Counted from the first letter of the stretch, positions 34,536 to 45,495 are shown. The stretch is DNA of 64,000 nucleotides from Timema cristinae (GCA_039000515.1 JBCFYV010002255.1:19066390-19130389), one strand, 5' to 3'. The notes: generated by a model from the letters alone, not told the origin. Numbers and translations: made by a program.

Positions 34536-35088
34536 CGAGTTTTTGTTTATTTTAGTAACAGAGTGTACTGGCTATAAGTCATATTTTTTGTCCCACACAC
34601 CGTATTGACTCGCTCGGCTAATGTAACATGACATGATTTGCAGGAATAGACTTGTCGCTGTCAACAAAGGTTTTGATTGAATATCTTAGTATTTTACATA
34701 ATTTATTTTCTGAATTTAATTAATAAAAGTTGTACAAATACCCAACAAATTGTTTGAATTAATTTATATAGTATATGTATAATAGTAAGAGCTCTATAAA
34801 AATTATACAAATAGGTCTAACAAAGTATTTTCTCTGACGCATATAGAAAATATTTACCCTAAATTTAGGGTTCGATTGCTATTTCCAAAAAGCCCCCAGG
34901 GGGATTTAGCTGAATTGGTAAACTAGTTTTATTTATGATCTTTGGTGTAGTGGTTCTACAACAATGTATATACCTATTATTTCGCTTTACAGGAGGAAAA
35001 CAGTAATGGATGTAAAATAAAGGTTATATATGTTCTTCCTATATGTGTCTATTCAAGTTAGTAATCTGATTTTGTTTTTCTCTTCCAG

Positions 35089-37019
35089 GGGTCCCAACGT
35101 GTCCGTCCTCCACCTAAGAAGTTCTTCGGAGAACTGGGAGACAACGCTTCCCTTAACGACGTACCACGGTGGCGTCCTTGGGCCCCGACACTCTTCGGGA
35201 CGGTCGGGCATCCCCACCCTCAAGTTTGGAGGCTCCTTGCAAGGTTCCCAGTCCACCAGCAGGGGTACCAACTACGCCTCTCTGCCCACTCGACGTCGCG
35301 ACGCTGGACCTTCATCCAATGCTACTGCGCTCTTCATCGGGGGTAGCATGGACGCTGGTGGTGGCACGTGCACCCGGGAGCTGTCTCCTGTCCGATGGTG
35401 TGATCGCGAAGTGGATGGGGTGTATCTGGGCAGGTCAGGCTGGGTGCAGGTCCAACAGCGGTCCTTGGACGAAAACCGTAGGGCGAATTACAAAAGCGCG
35501 CCGACCCCCGCGACGAAGATAACCACAACCACCACGGTGACGATCCCTATTCAAGCTTCCGGGACGCTCCCTACATCTCGCAGAGGGATCAAACTCGTGG
35601 ACTATCACTGTAGCAACAGCGAACCGGGCAAATTCCCTGACGGCACCAAGATCGGCGAGCAACAACGTCCGGCTTTCTTACCCCTCCCCATTGATTTCTC
35701 GCGACGCGACTTCCCTCCTAGTAGGAACACTTCTCCATCCCCTTTGCCACCGGAAAACATCGCCGATGACATTATGTCTCCACCACCGATCACGCCTATC
35801 ATCTCCCCACCACCCGCTTTCCAGGATTTGAACAAGAAATACGGTACTTCACCCAGGTTGAGATCTAGTTCGGGAAAGCCGCCTTTCCTCCCTCGCTCAA
35901 ATGCCATTGTTGACAGTGACGTCATCAGCCCTCCGCCGTCACCACCCCCTCCTATAAATTGGAGCACCTTACCTTCACCACGGAGTACACCACCCTTAGA
36001 CACCGGGATAAGCTCGCTAACCACCAGGCTCCGTCGCCTCACGCCATCTCCGGTCACCACCCCTTTACAACCATTAGCAAGGATCCCTCAAGCAAAGTCC
36101 TTAGAGGACACCACTGGCACCCGGAGGAATATGTTCCAAAAGTACGATTCTTCATCGTCATCATCTTCGTCGTTCGGGTTTCGCAGTCTCGATAGCAACA
36201 TCACCCCGCGGGGTCCGATGCCCCGGCTATCCGAGACCGATTCCTCCGTGGGTGGCTATGAAGACGGTGACGAGGCGAGTCCGTTCATTAACAACACCGG
36301 AGGTTTTTCCGCCATCACTTCGCCGGAGACACCTTCTGGAAACTTGGGGCTCCAGGCCAAGGACCGTGTCTCGGTCAATGGGGGAAAGGTTTCTCCTTCT
36401 TCCGCTCGCCTGAGAGACGGAAGGGTCCACCAGAGGACCGTCGAGCAGAGGTCCTACCAGATGAGGAGGTCCCCCGGGTCAGACAGTGCGGGTAACAGCA
36501 AGAAGACTGTCTCGAACGACAACTCCTCGTCCTCTTCTTCGTCAAGCAGTAGCTGTGGAGGGGGAGGAGGAGGAGGAGGTGTGGGAAGGAGAAGCCCTTG
36601 CCCCACGCAGACTTTCAGGAGGTCCGCGGCGCATCCACAAACAAAACAGCAGCAACAACAACAGCCGCCACCAGTACAGCCACACCCGACGCGTCTGGTG
36701 GCACCAACAGTGACCCCCGCCACTCACGAGACGGCGGCTGGTAACGTGTACCACACCTGGGACAGCCGGGGTAACCGGGTGAGGCGATCCAGGAGTCTCC
36801 AGCTGCCAGAGACTAAGTCCCCGGGAGGAGTATCGCCCGCTGGGGGTCCGGGGAGTCACAGCAGTCGGGAACACACGCCCTCTGAGTACCAGTACTTCCT
36901 CGTCAAGAACTATAACCAGCAACAGCCGTACTACCCCACCGTCGAGCCGCACAGAGTGGTCATCAAGATGGGACCCGACCAGACGGCCGACAGACAACGC
37001 AGACCTTTCGTACAGCACA
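35089..37019 (+). CDS. Internal exon B of the same gene, 643 full codons
   Basis: The acceptor is a T/C-rich tract plus CAG ending at 35088; the donor is ACA|GTGAGT at 37019/37020. One base completes the codon begun in exon A, then 643 codons are open, and one base is left over (phase 1). Visible features in order: a basic/Ser-rich N-terminal part; a Pro-rich stretch with PPPSPPPP (about 35927-35953), a plausible SH3 or WW ligand; a poly-Ser tract (about 36148-36174); a Ser tract running into a Gly tract (about 36520-36582); a poly-Gln tract (about 36649-36670); and an R-S-R-S-L-Q-L-P-E motif near 36788. No membrane segment or enzyme motif is seen, so a disordered scaffold or regulatory protein is likely (inference). 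If the donor were not used, translation would stop at 37067-37069, giving a possible alternative C-terminus. Confidence 0.9.
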
Positions 37020-37334
37020 GTGAGTACCGCTCCCATGTCGTCATGAACAGGATTAGAGTCAGACTTTGATAGTAGCCCGATAGTACCGGCTTTAATCCCG
37101 GCCAGAATCACTTGAGATATATTTTAACACTGTACCTATCCATATTTTTTTTCTAAACAAATTCTGGTTAGATTATTAAAAAATAATTCACCCTTCTAGT
37201 CCTGTTTCATTGGGTTACAGTGTAATTTTGGTGAGAGTACAACTTTTAAAATACAAACATGTTTTAGGTAAATATTGAAATTATTTTCTACATCATTAAT
37301 ATCATGTTAAAGGTAGCGTATTTATCCAAAGTAG

Positions 37335-37400
37335 TCTATCAAAAGAAACATTAATATCACGTAATTGACGTATGGATGTATGTAAACTGTTTTAATATAT
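37335..37400 (+). repeat. Repeat H fragment
   Basis: 'GTCTATCAAAAGAAACATTA ... TAATTGACGTATGGATGTAT'. Confidence 0.4.
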
Positions 37401-37532
37401 TTTGTAGATGCCAAAAAATTTTCTTAGCCCTAAATCAGACTATAGATAGTGTTATGACCGGTCGCTAGTTCAGTGAAGGTGGGAACAAGCACATGTTTAA
37501 ATAAATACGCGAGACATGTATTATAAAACTTT

Positions 37533-38060
37533 TTAGCACCGCATCTTACTACACATTCGGGTTATACACTTATATACTAATTACGCTAATGGTTGTAGGG
37601 ACTAGGAAAGCTATATTTAAAGGGAGCGTACCCATATTAGCGAGGAGGGAGAATGAAAAACCGTTTTGGATAAACCACCCTCAGTACACCCGACCAAGAT
37701 ATGAACCTTGATCTCCCCATCATCGGCAGTCTTGTCTACGGTGACCTGCCTCGGTGGCGTAGTTGGCTAACGCGCTAGTCATGTTGAGCTCGACTGACGA
37801 GGACGGGGAGATCAAGGTTCGAATCTCATTCGGGTGAACTGGGAGTGGTCTTTCCTAAATGGTTTCCCCCTCTCCCTTCACGCAAATGCGGGCTCACTTC
37901 CTCTAAATTCAACCTTCCCAATTCCTAATCCATTAGCGTACTTAGTACTTAAGCGCGTAACCCGAACGGATAGTAATACGTGGTGCTAAATAAAAACAAA
38001 TAAAAATGGTCTACTGTGATAGTGACGCCTCAGACCATTGCTGCCACCGAAGTGGGTACT
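37533..38060 (-). mobile_element. SINE C copy split by SINE A
   Basis: The left part (37533-37744) has the tail complement and body; the right part (38009-38060) completes the inverted tRNA head ('CACCGAAGTGGGT'). Confidence 0.83.
37745..38008 (+). mobile_element. SINE A nested in SINE C, 11-bp TSD
   Basis: Near-intact A copy; imperfect duplication GTCTACGGTGA (37734-37744) and GTCTACTGTGA (38009-38019). Shows A is younger than C. Confidence 0.9.
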
Positions 38061-38356
38061 ATTCTTAAACTAACTGATTTAATTTCATAATATAGTATAT
38101 GAATTTAACTACATAAATTAAATGTTTGATATAAAAACAAGTCATTGGCTAAAAGACCCTATTCCTATATTATTACATATAGAGAGTATTTGTTGACCTA
38201 CATCCTCTGCTTAAGTACTACACACAGCTCTCCTGTTAGTCAATTAGTTTGTCCCTAGATGAACTCCGGGTCATGAACCGGTCGTTCATCCCTACCTGGA
38301 ATTTGCATGCCCAGAGTACGGAAGCCATTGTTCCGAGACTAGGAATGTCATCTTAA

Positions 38357-38739
38357 GGTGGGATAGAAGGGGACGCGAGAAAAGCTCAGTGATTTTGAAG
38401 TTTTTATAGCAAAACATTTATTTGTCCAAAATAAATAAAATATTACTCCAGTAGAAATGTTTAGTTTAATTTTCTTCACATGGCGATATCAACAGGTGTG
38501 GAATATCTGTCAAAGGTGTCCTGAAATTTAAAGAAAACTTTTTCTCTTCGTTTAAAAAGTTTGGCATTTAATACCGTTATGCTCATGACAGATATTTAAC
38601 AACATTTATATCACCATGTGCAGAAAATTAAACTAAACGTTGCTACAGGAGGAATATTATATTTATTTTGGCCCAAAAAAATTGTGCTACCAGAATTTAA
38701 AAAACACCGACATTTTCTCACGTCCTCTAAATCCCCACC
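38357..38739. mobile_element. Foldback element P, copy 3 (complete)
   Basis: 383 bp between TTAA at 38353-38356 and 38740-38743. Ends GGTGGGAT / ATCCCCACC. Subterminal inverted blocks include GTTTTTATAGC-like and TTTATTTTGGCC-like segments. TTAA targets suggest piggyBac-type mobilisation (inference); no ORF. Confidence 0.83.
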
Positions 38740-38924
38740 TTAAGCTAGACAGCCATCCTATGACTTCCAATAGTTATTAGTTGCAACTATGTGTTTTTGT
38801 TTCTGCGCCTTTTAATTTTATGTACATACTGTTCTACATTATGGTCACCTATAAGCTTCAAATAATAGTTTAAGAAGCCAATGGTCAGTATGGCATTAAA
38901 ATCTATGACTCCTAGACCCATTTC

Positions 38925-39235
38925 AGTGGCCGCATGGTCTAACGCGCTACTCTCGGAGTAAACGATACTGCCAATGACTGGGAGATCAAGGTTTCAATTT
39001 TGGTGGGATGTACTGAGGTGTTTTTTTAATGGTTTACCGCATTCCCTCCACGCAAATTCAGGTACACTTCCTCTAAATATAACCTTCATAATCCTTAAAA
39101 CCACTAAGAAAATTACCCGCTCGGTGGCGTAGTTGGTTAACGCGCTAGTAAGACGCGGTGCTAAATAATAATAAAAAACTAAGAAAATTAGTAAATAATC
39201 ATATAACCCAAATGGGTAGTAGACGTGGTGCTAAA
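38925..39235 (+). mobile_element. SINE C copy carrying the mini-SINE
   Basis: Head 'GTGGCCGCATGGTCTAACGC', body, interruption at 39115, then 'GTAAATAATCATATAACCCA' and the tail. Confidence 0.82.
39116..39177 (+). mobile_element. 62-bp mini-SINE (SINE A head fused to tail) with 13-bp TSD
   Basis: The first ~35 bases of SINE A (CTCGGTGGCGTAGTTGG ... ACGCGC) are joined directly to the last 3' block (AAGACGCGGTGCTAAATAAT) at a TAGT shared by both parental sites. Perfect duplication ACTAAGAAAATTA at 39103-39115 and 39178-39190. Box B is absent. Confidence 0.92.
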
Positions 39236-39845
39236 AAAAATCTACTACTAATTTCAAAATAAGAAAATGAACTTAAGATTAGAAACTTCAAGGATAAAAT
39301 CTAAGACAGTTATGGTGTAACACAATAATAATGTTTCGAAAAGAAGTAATCGTATTAATTTTTTACACAATACATTTTATACACGTTTGAAAAGAAAAAG
39401 AAAAAAACAATATTTGCGTCATCTTGTGGTTTTTTGTAAACGCTAGACCTATGAATTATTAGTTCACTACTCTATTCCCTAACTTTATAAATAATTGAAA
39501 GTTATTAATTATAATTTTTAGAGAGATTTTTAAACATTTACTGTGTTGGTAGCTTTTTGGTAATCTGGCGTCAAGTCTTAGGTCAATGTTTAATCAAAGA
39601 AAACGTCAAACACATATTAACTAAACTGTAAACATTATTTTGTACAATACATTAAATTTAACATTAGTAAGAGATAAATAAGTTCATTAAATACCAATTT
39701 AAACATTTGTTTAAAAATTATATCTGGACAAGGGAATTATTCAGGCAAAGGTTTAGGTTCCATTCCCATTTTCAGTGTTACTTTTAAACATATATTTAAA
39801 TTGCTATTTGTAAATGGTACGCTGTGCTTTAAAAAAAACACATCT
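39236..39845. other. AT-rich intron, nothing recognised
   Basis: No feature recognised. Confidence 0.5.
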
Positions 39846-39849
39846 AAAG

Positions 39850-40058
39850 CTCACTCTCGCAATATACTAGACTGCTGATTATTGTAAAATCGGAGTTCTT
39901 ATCTCGTTTGGGTGTACTGAGGGTTGCCATTCTTAAATATTTCTTCTCTCTCTCTCTCTATTCACGCAAGTGTGGATAATTTCGCTAATTAAATCTTCTA
40001 CTTCCCGAAAAACACATCGCAGCTAGTAAATATGCGTATAACCCAAACGTAGTAATAT
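39850..40058 (+). mobile_element. Degenerate SINE C
   Basis: Diverged head ('CACTCTCGCAATATACTAGA'), (CT)n in the body, remnant tail 'TATAACCCAAACGTAGTAAT'. Confidence 0.55.
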
Positions 40059-40378
40059 GTAGAAAACAAACGAATAGAAAATATATCATAGGCCTATATA
40101 TAAATAATAATCATTTATAAGTAGAAATTTAATTATTTAGTTTTTGTGTAGGCCTATCACTTATAATGTTCTTATTTGTTTTTTTATAACACGTTTTACT
40201 ATATATACAGTATATAGTAATGATTTAATACATATAAATATTGATGGCTTGAATAAGTAACAAGGGAACGTTTTATTTATAATAAATAACACAAGATGGC
40301 GGCGAATTGAAACTCATGCCTTGATGTAATTTTTGCACTTGATATGGCTGAAATATTTTTTATTTTTGGTTTCCACAG

Positions 40379-41909
40379 GAAAAGTACATTCAGAAGATAC
40401 CGGGTTCGACCCCGAGTTGAGATGGGACGCCGAGGAAGAGGCACGTGTCGTGACAGAATACCTGTACGGTACAAGAAGCCGCGCGGCTGCCAGGGCCCTA
40501 CTGATGCACCGGTTTCACAACAAGGATTCGCAAGACTCGCGCTACGGCAAGGACTCCCAGGACCTGCGGTACGTACCCAAGGAGTCACAAGACGTCAGGT
40601 ACCACGGGAAGGAACCGCAGGACACCAGGTATCTTGTGAAGGACACCCAAGACCCCACCGTAAGCAGCAACGTCTTCTTCGGCAGCTCCAGAGGCAAAGC
40701 GAAGCAGCCTCATCAGCAGCAGTCGCAGCCTCTAACGACGCAACAGAGGCAGCGCGTCCTCCAGAGAGGGGCGACCACCCCGACGATGGCTGGCCCACAT
40801 GTGTTCATCCCCAGCCCCGAGGTCCTTAACACTTGCAACCCCAATTCGTGTGACTTTGGCCTCACTGCTCCCACCGCGACAGCGTCTACCCTCCTCCACC
40901 TACCCCTCACCCTTCCGCCACCTCTCACAACAAGTCTTCCACACCGTCCCCTTCGTCATCCTCCTCCAAGCTACCTTCCGCCCCGGCGACCTCTGGCAGC
41001 ATGAGGTTGTCCCAGAGCTACCCCACGGCGGCCAACCAGGGTCAGAGGGGTAGGAGCGACACCAGGCGAGGGTACGAAAACAACGAGAAAGGGAAGAGGT
41101 CCGAAGTATCTCGCGGACCCTCGACGAGGTCCTCCCCGGCGTCGCTGGACCGCGTGGACGAGTACGAGATGTCCAGGAAGCTTCTTCATGGGGTCATGAA
41201 CGGTGGCGTCTCTGACAGGGTCTTCCATTCCCCTGAGATCGAGGAGAAAAAGACCAAATGGAGGGCTGGTCCACAATACAGTCAGCACACCCAGATCCCC
41301 AGACGTCCCTCCGGAGGCGCGATCGATCGTCTGAAAATAAGTCACGACCCTTCGAGTTCCTCGTTGAACCACGAGCAAGATATCCGTCGGGAGATGTCAG
41401 GTTATAGCGTGAACCTGGGAGGTCTTCAGAGGCAGGGCACCGGCGTCAACGTGTCTTTGGACCTAGAGGCAGCCTACGAAAGGCCTTCGAGCGCGCTTCC
41501 GAAAGAACGCAAAGTGTCTCCGGTATGGCGGGCGCCGTGACGACGAGTAGGTCACCCTCCGCAAAGGACGGGTCGTCTTCATCTTCCACGTCGTCATCCT
41601 CTAGCGACATCTGGGTGACGACTTCGGACCGGACCGTGACGAAGAGTCCGAGGACCCAGAAGAGTTCGGGTACGTCGACGCCTCTGGACGACGTGTCCGT
41701 GACGAGGTCCCCGGTGCGAGATAGGGACAGGAGCCTGATGGCGTGTGTCGGGATCGGGGGGAGGATGTCCTTGGACGCGCGGCCAGGGAGTGCCCCGGCG
41801 GAGAAAGGGAGGAGGAGAAACGGAAGAAAGCTTTCTTCGACGCTCAACAGAGGTCTCTGTCACTGCCTAAATCGTTCCTGTCGCCGACGTTCAAGCCGCC
41901 CAGGCAAAG
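40379..41909 (+). CDS. Internal exon C with three apparent one-base frameshifts
   Basis: The acceptor TTTCCACAG ends at 40378 and the donor AAAG|GTAGGA is at 41909/41910. The exon opens with a charged, probably helical block (about 40385-40521) that looks like the best-conserved part, followed by five ~10-residue repeats and Gln-, Pro- and Ser-rich sequence. The plausible frame starts at position mod 3 = 1, moves to 0 between 40851 and 41002, to 2 between 41414 and 41538, and back to 1 between 41725 and about 41820. Each step equals one missing base. The last frame ends in a coherent segment (A-F-F-D-A-Q-Q ... S-L-P-K-S-F-L) with an in-phase donor. With three bases restored the exon would be 1534 nt and keep phase 2. 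Assembly deletions in GC-rich sequence are the simplest reading; recent gene decay is the alternative. Confidence 0.78.
40522..40659 (+). repeat. Coding tandem repeat, about 10 residues x 5, in exon C
   Basis: Five consecutive units follow K-[DE]-x-Q-D-x-R-Y-x-x (first unit 9 codons, next three 10, last truncated before the tyrosine). Wobble bases differ between units, so this is not a very recent expansion. Confidence 0.85.
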
Positions 41910-42302
41910 GTAGGAGCCTTGAACTTTCCTCACCTAGTCTTTGTCCTATTACCTGTAATATCTAGTTAGCTATGTTATATCTAGCTTTTGTTAAAACATA
42001 AATTAGTTCCACATACACACGAGCGATGTTTCCTTATTAAATCCAATAAAGAGAATTATATTGAAATAATGATGGCAACTATCACAAAATAATCAGTAAA
42101 GTAGCTATTACGAAAACTACAACAAGCATTACACGACCATTAATTATGAATTCTTGAATGTTTAAATTGTTTAATAGCTAATGTTAACAAACAAAGATTA
42201 AATTCTTTTCGGTCATTTTATTCTTCATTTATAAATATTTAGATTAATGTATATTTTGCAAAAATCCGGTATATTTTTCTAGTTATAAGTAAATCTTGTT
42301 TT

Positions 42303-42550
42303 TAGCACCGCGTCTTACTATCCATTCGGTTTATACGCTTATGTACTAATTACACTAATGGTTTTGTGTATTAGGAAGGTTATATTTCTAGGAAGTGTAC
42401 CCACGTTTTCGTAGAGGGAGACTGACAATTTTTATTTTTAAACCACCCTCAGTACACCCGACTGAGATTCGAACCTCTATCTACCCATCATCAGCATTCT
42501 AGCCTAATTTGGGAGTAGCGAGTTTAACCATGAGGCCACCGAAGAGGGTC
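42303..42550 (-). mobile_element. SINE C copy
   Basis: 'AGCACCGCGTCTTACTATCC' tail complement, body, inverted head with 'GAGATTCGAACCTCTATCTA'. Confidence 0.82.
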
Positions 42551-43104
42551 TATTTTAATTAAAACCAGTTTCTTTAAAAAAATGTCAAAATTAAAATACC
42601 ATGTTTGACTTTTTTTTTAATTGCAGAAAATCTCTCTTCATTTCACTTTCATAAGACAACTAGTATTTCTTTTGCATATACGTTTGTACTTATGCATTGC
42701 TTTAAAACTAATAAACTGCGCTATTACCAAATGACTTGCAAGTTTTCATAGTAGCTACTTGTTTTATTAACAATCGCTACTAATAGTTGACTTTTACGGA
42801 GATGTATTGTGATTTAAGTACGGTAAATTAAACCCTGTGTAAGGGTCAAGGCAAACATTTCATATGTAACTATAAGTATGTGCCTACACAATATTATTTA
42901 AAGTTACAACCTGGAAATACTTTTTTAAAATTAAAGACAGAAGCCGTTCTTCAAATCTCATACAACACCGCATCGAAATAAAAATAAATTATAACGCAAT
43001 ACTTAAAAAGTTTTTTTTTAATTACATTAAATGGAAACACCTTAGGAACACAAAATAGATGCGGTATATAGTATTTCTATCTGTTTAGATAGAAGTATAG
43101 GAGA

Positions 43105-43467
43105 CTTAAATAAAGATCAATGTTTTTACAGTTTTTATATCCAAACTTTTTTGGTCAAAATAAATCAAATATTGCTTCAGTTTAAACACAAAGTTTAATT
43201 TTCTTTACGTGGTGATAACAACAGTTCTTAAATATATGTCAAGAGTGTCCTGTAATTTAATGACAACTATTTCTCTTCATTTAAAAAGTTTCTCTTCTAA
43301 TGTATCTATGTTCTTGACAGATATTCAACAACTGTTGATATAGTCATGGAGAAAATTAAACTTCTTGTGTTTGTACTGAAGCAATATTTTATTTATTTTT
43401 GGACACAAAATTTTTATATAAAAACTGCAGAAACACTGGCCTTTCGTTGTCCCATCTACACTCCCAC
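43105..43467. mobile_element. Foldback element P, copy 4
   Basis: 'TGTCCTGTAATTTAATGACA' and 'GACAGATATTCAACAACTGT' match the other P copies; the right end CTCCCACC is followed by ATAA in place of TTAA. Confidence 0.75.
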
Positions 43468-43504
43468 CATAACTACCAAAATATTATATTAATACCTAGA
43501 ATTT

Positions 43505-43770
43505 CTAATCAGTTCTCTGCGCTGCGTCTTACTACCCATCTATGCAGTCTTAATATTTACTCTAATAGAGGAAGGGATGTGGAAAATAATTAACAGTGCA
43601 AGTAAAAGAGGACCGGGAAATAGTTTAAGAAAAACAAATCTTATTACATACAGCCGTGATCCATTCCCCAACCTTCTCGGCACCGGAAAACCAAACAAGA
43701 CGAGACTGACGCCTTTTTCGGCGTACCCTTTTAGTTCTAATGATCATCTAGTAAAATTGATTGCATTAAG
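43505..43770 (-). mobile_element. Very diverged SINE C
   Basis: 'GCTGCGTCTTACTACCCATC' at the left, then a weakly similar body. Confidence 0.4.
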
Positions 43771-43799
43771 AAATAAAGATCAACTAATAACGTGAAACT

Positions 43800-44035
43800 A
43801 CCTGCTTCGGTGGTCACACAGTCTATGGCGTCACTCTCGCAATAGACCAGACTGTCGATGACAGGGAGATTAAGGTTCGAATCCTGGTCAGGTTTATTGG
43901 AGTGGTTTTCCATTAATGATTTCCGAATCTCCCTCCACTCAACTGTGGGTACATTTCCTATAAATACAGCCTTCCTAATCCCTGCCCCATTTGAATAATT
44001 ATCATATATGCGTATAACCTGAACAGGTAGCTAAA
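43800..44035 (+). mobile_element. SINE C copy
   Basis: Head 'GGTGGTCACACAGTCTATGG', box B GGTTCGAATCC, tail 'ATAACCTGAACAGGTAG'. Confidence 0.78.
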
Positions 44036-44064
44036 AATTTTATAAATTATTTTTTTATTTTTTA

Positions 44065-44280
44065 ACTACGCTTATGGCTGCCTGTTTGGGATACACACGT
44101 AATTATGTGCTATGAATGAAGAAATGAACCCGCATTTACGTTACAAGAGAGAGTGGTAAACAATTCAAAGAAAACTACCCTCAGTACAGTCGACAGGGGC
44201 TTTAACCTTGATACCCCCGTCATCGGCAGACCAGTCTATTGCAAGAGTGACACTAAGATAATTCGACCATTGAAGTCAAT
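44065..44280 (-). mobile_element. SINE C copy lacking part of its tail
   Basis: Follows the previous copy in inverted orientation, about 30 bp away; body 'AAACTACCCTCAGTACAGTC' and inverted head. Confidence 0.68.
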
Positions 44281-44477
44281 AAGAAACTTAATAAAATAAA
44301 AAACAAATTATATTAAACTGTAAAAATATAAACCTATATTTAAATAGTCCTTCGTGTTTAAAAAAAATATTTAAACCCAGCATATATATATATTTATTTA
44401 TTTATTTTTATTTGCATCGCCTCATTATTTATCCGGGCTATGCTCATATTCACACTAACATGAGAGGAATGATCAGC

Positions 44478-44640
44478 CTCTTAGTCAGCATTCCTGGATA
44501 CTAATATAAAGGTCATGGGTTCGATTCCCGGTGGTACTACAGATATTTTTACCAAAGGATGCTCTGGATAATTAGGCTTAAGTTAGGTTTAAGACCTTTA
44601 CTGGCACCACATAATAATCATCATCATTATAATTACTATT
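44478..44640 (+). mobile_element. SINE F copy
   Basis: Box B GGGTTCGATTCCCGG and body 'TTAGGCTTAAGTTAGGTTTA', ending in ATC/ATT repeats. Confidence 0.6.
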
Positions 44641-44870
44641 ATTAGCACCGCGTCTTACTACCCGTTCGGGTTATACGCACTTAAGCTAATGTGTAATGGT
44701 AGGGTGATTGTGAGATGAAATGAAGGACCTAAAGTTTAACGTGGAATCCGAACCACGGTGGAGGCCTGGCATTCCCCACTTTCACAAGATGTCTTGTCAG
44801 AGGTGAAGGAAGGGTTTGGTAATCAGATAAATCTGTGCCGGGACCGAGGATTGAACCCCGGACCCCAATC
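44641..44870 (-). mobile_element. SINE B copy, 5' end lost
   Basis: Tail complement 'AGCACCGCGTCTTACTACCC', body, then box B complement GATTGAACCCCGGACCCC; the head beyond it is unrelated sequence. Confidence 0.85.
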
Positions 44871-45007
44871 ATCATCTTATCAAGCCAAAGTAGTCGCTCC
44901 TACACGGTGGCCCCATACTCAGGAGAAGGTTACATAACCGCCACTGCCAGTAGAGGACCAGGAATATCTAGCCGACAAACTCTGTTGGCATACGAGATAT
45001 ATATAGG

Positions 45008-45008
45008 C

Positions 45009-45064
<56 letters not shown>
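45008..45064. repeat. (TA)n microsatellite
   Basis: About 55 bp of almost pure TA directly abutting the palindrome. Confidence 0.95.
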
Positions 45065-45069
<5 letters not shown>

Positions 45070-45282
45070 TTAACAAGTGATTTTGTTATCACAGGCTTGT
45101 GAATAAAGCTGTCAGTCTTGTTTATATTGTATAAAAGTTTTAAATGCCTCATTCCTCCCCATATATATATATATATATATATATATGGGGAGGAATGAGG
45201 CATTTAAAACTTTTATACAATATAAACAAGACTGACAGCTTTATTCACAAGCCTGTGATAACAAAATCACTTGTTAAATTGT
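45065..45282. repeat. 218-bp perfect palindrome with (AT)13 centre
   Basis: Arms of 96 bp (45065-45160 and 45187-45282) are exact reverse complements as far as I can read, around a 26-bp AT centre. The same 46-residue translation therefore appears on both strands. It could be a real hairpin-forming locus or a foldback sequencing/assembly artefact. Confidence 0.95.
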
Positions 45283-45495
45283 TTATAACGCCATTTATTC
45301 ACTACCTTGGGTTTCTCTGGTATTATTTGGAAGTAAGTTGTAGGCCTATATATTTTTTCAATCATACCTACCAATATATCGATCAAATATCGAAACATTT
45401 ATTCTCAATTTTGATAATATATTCTAGGGAATAATTATAAATGTATTCATCATTTATACCAATAGAGAACAATTACCAAAGCTCTAGACCAAATG

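Larger units (their letters stand above)
1598..35088 (+). other. Intron of about 33.5 kb
   Basis: It begins GTAGGT and ends with a long T/C tract and CAG. AG|G at the junction completes an Arg codon and keeps the frame open into exon B. It is filled with SINE, LINE and DNA-element copies listed separately. I found no convincing additional exon in it, but a short one (under about 100 bases) could be missed. Confidence 0.8.
37020..40378 (+). other. Intron of about 3.4 kb
   Basis: It begins GTGAGT and ends TTTCCACAG. Phase 1 is preserved (A|GA gives Arg). It holds a SINE C copy carrying a nested SINE A, a TTAA-flanked foldback element, and a SINE C copy carrying the 62-bp mini-SINE. Confidence 0.88.

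Noticed and set aside
35605..36060. 151-codon minus-strand ORF inside exon B
   Set aside because: Shadow of GC-rich coding sequence; no splice or motif support.
36542..37111. 189-codon minus-strand ORF
   Set aside because: Antisense of poly-Ser/Gln/Gly coding sequence, giving artificial Cys/Leu-rich protein.
44919..45434. Identical peptides on both strands
   Set aside because: Explained by the palindrome and (TA)n tracts, not by genes.
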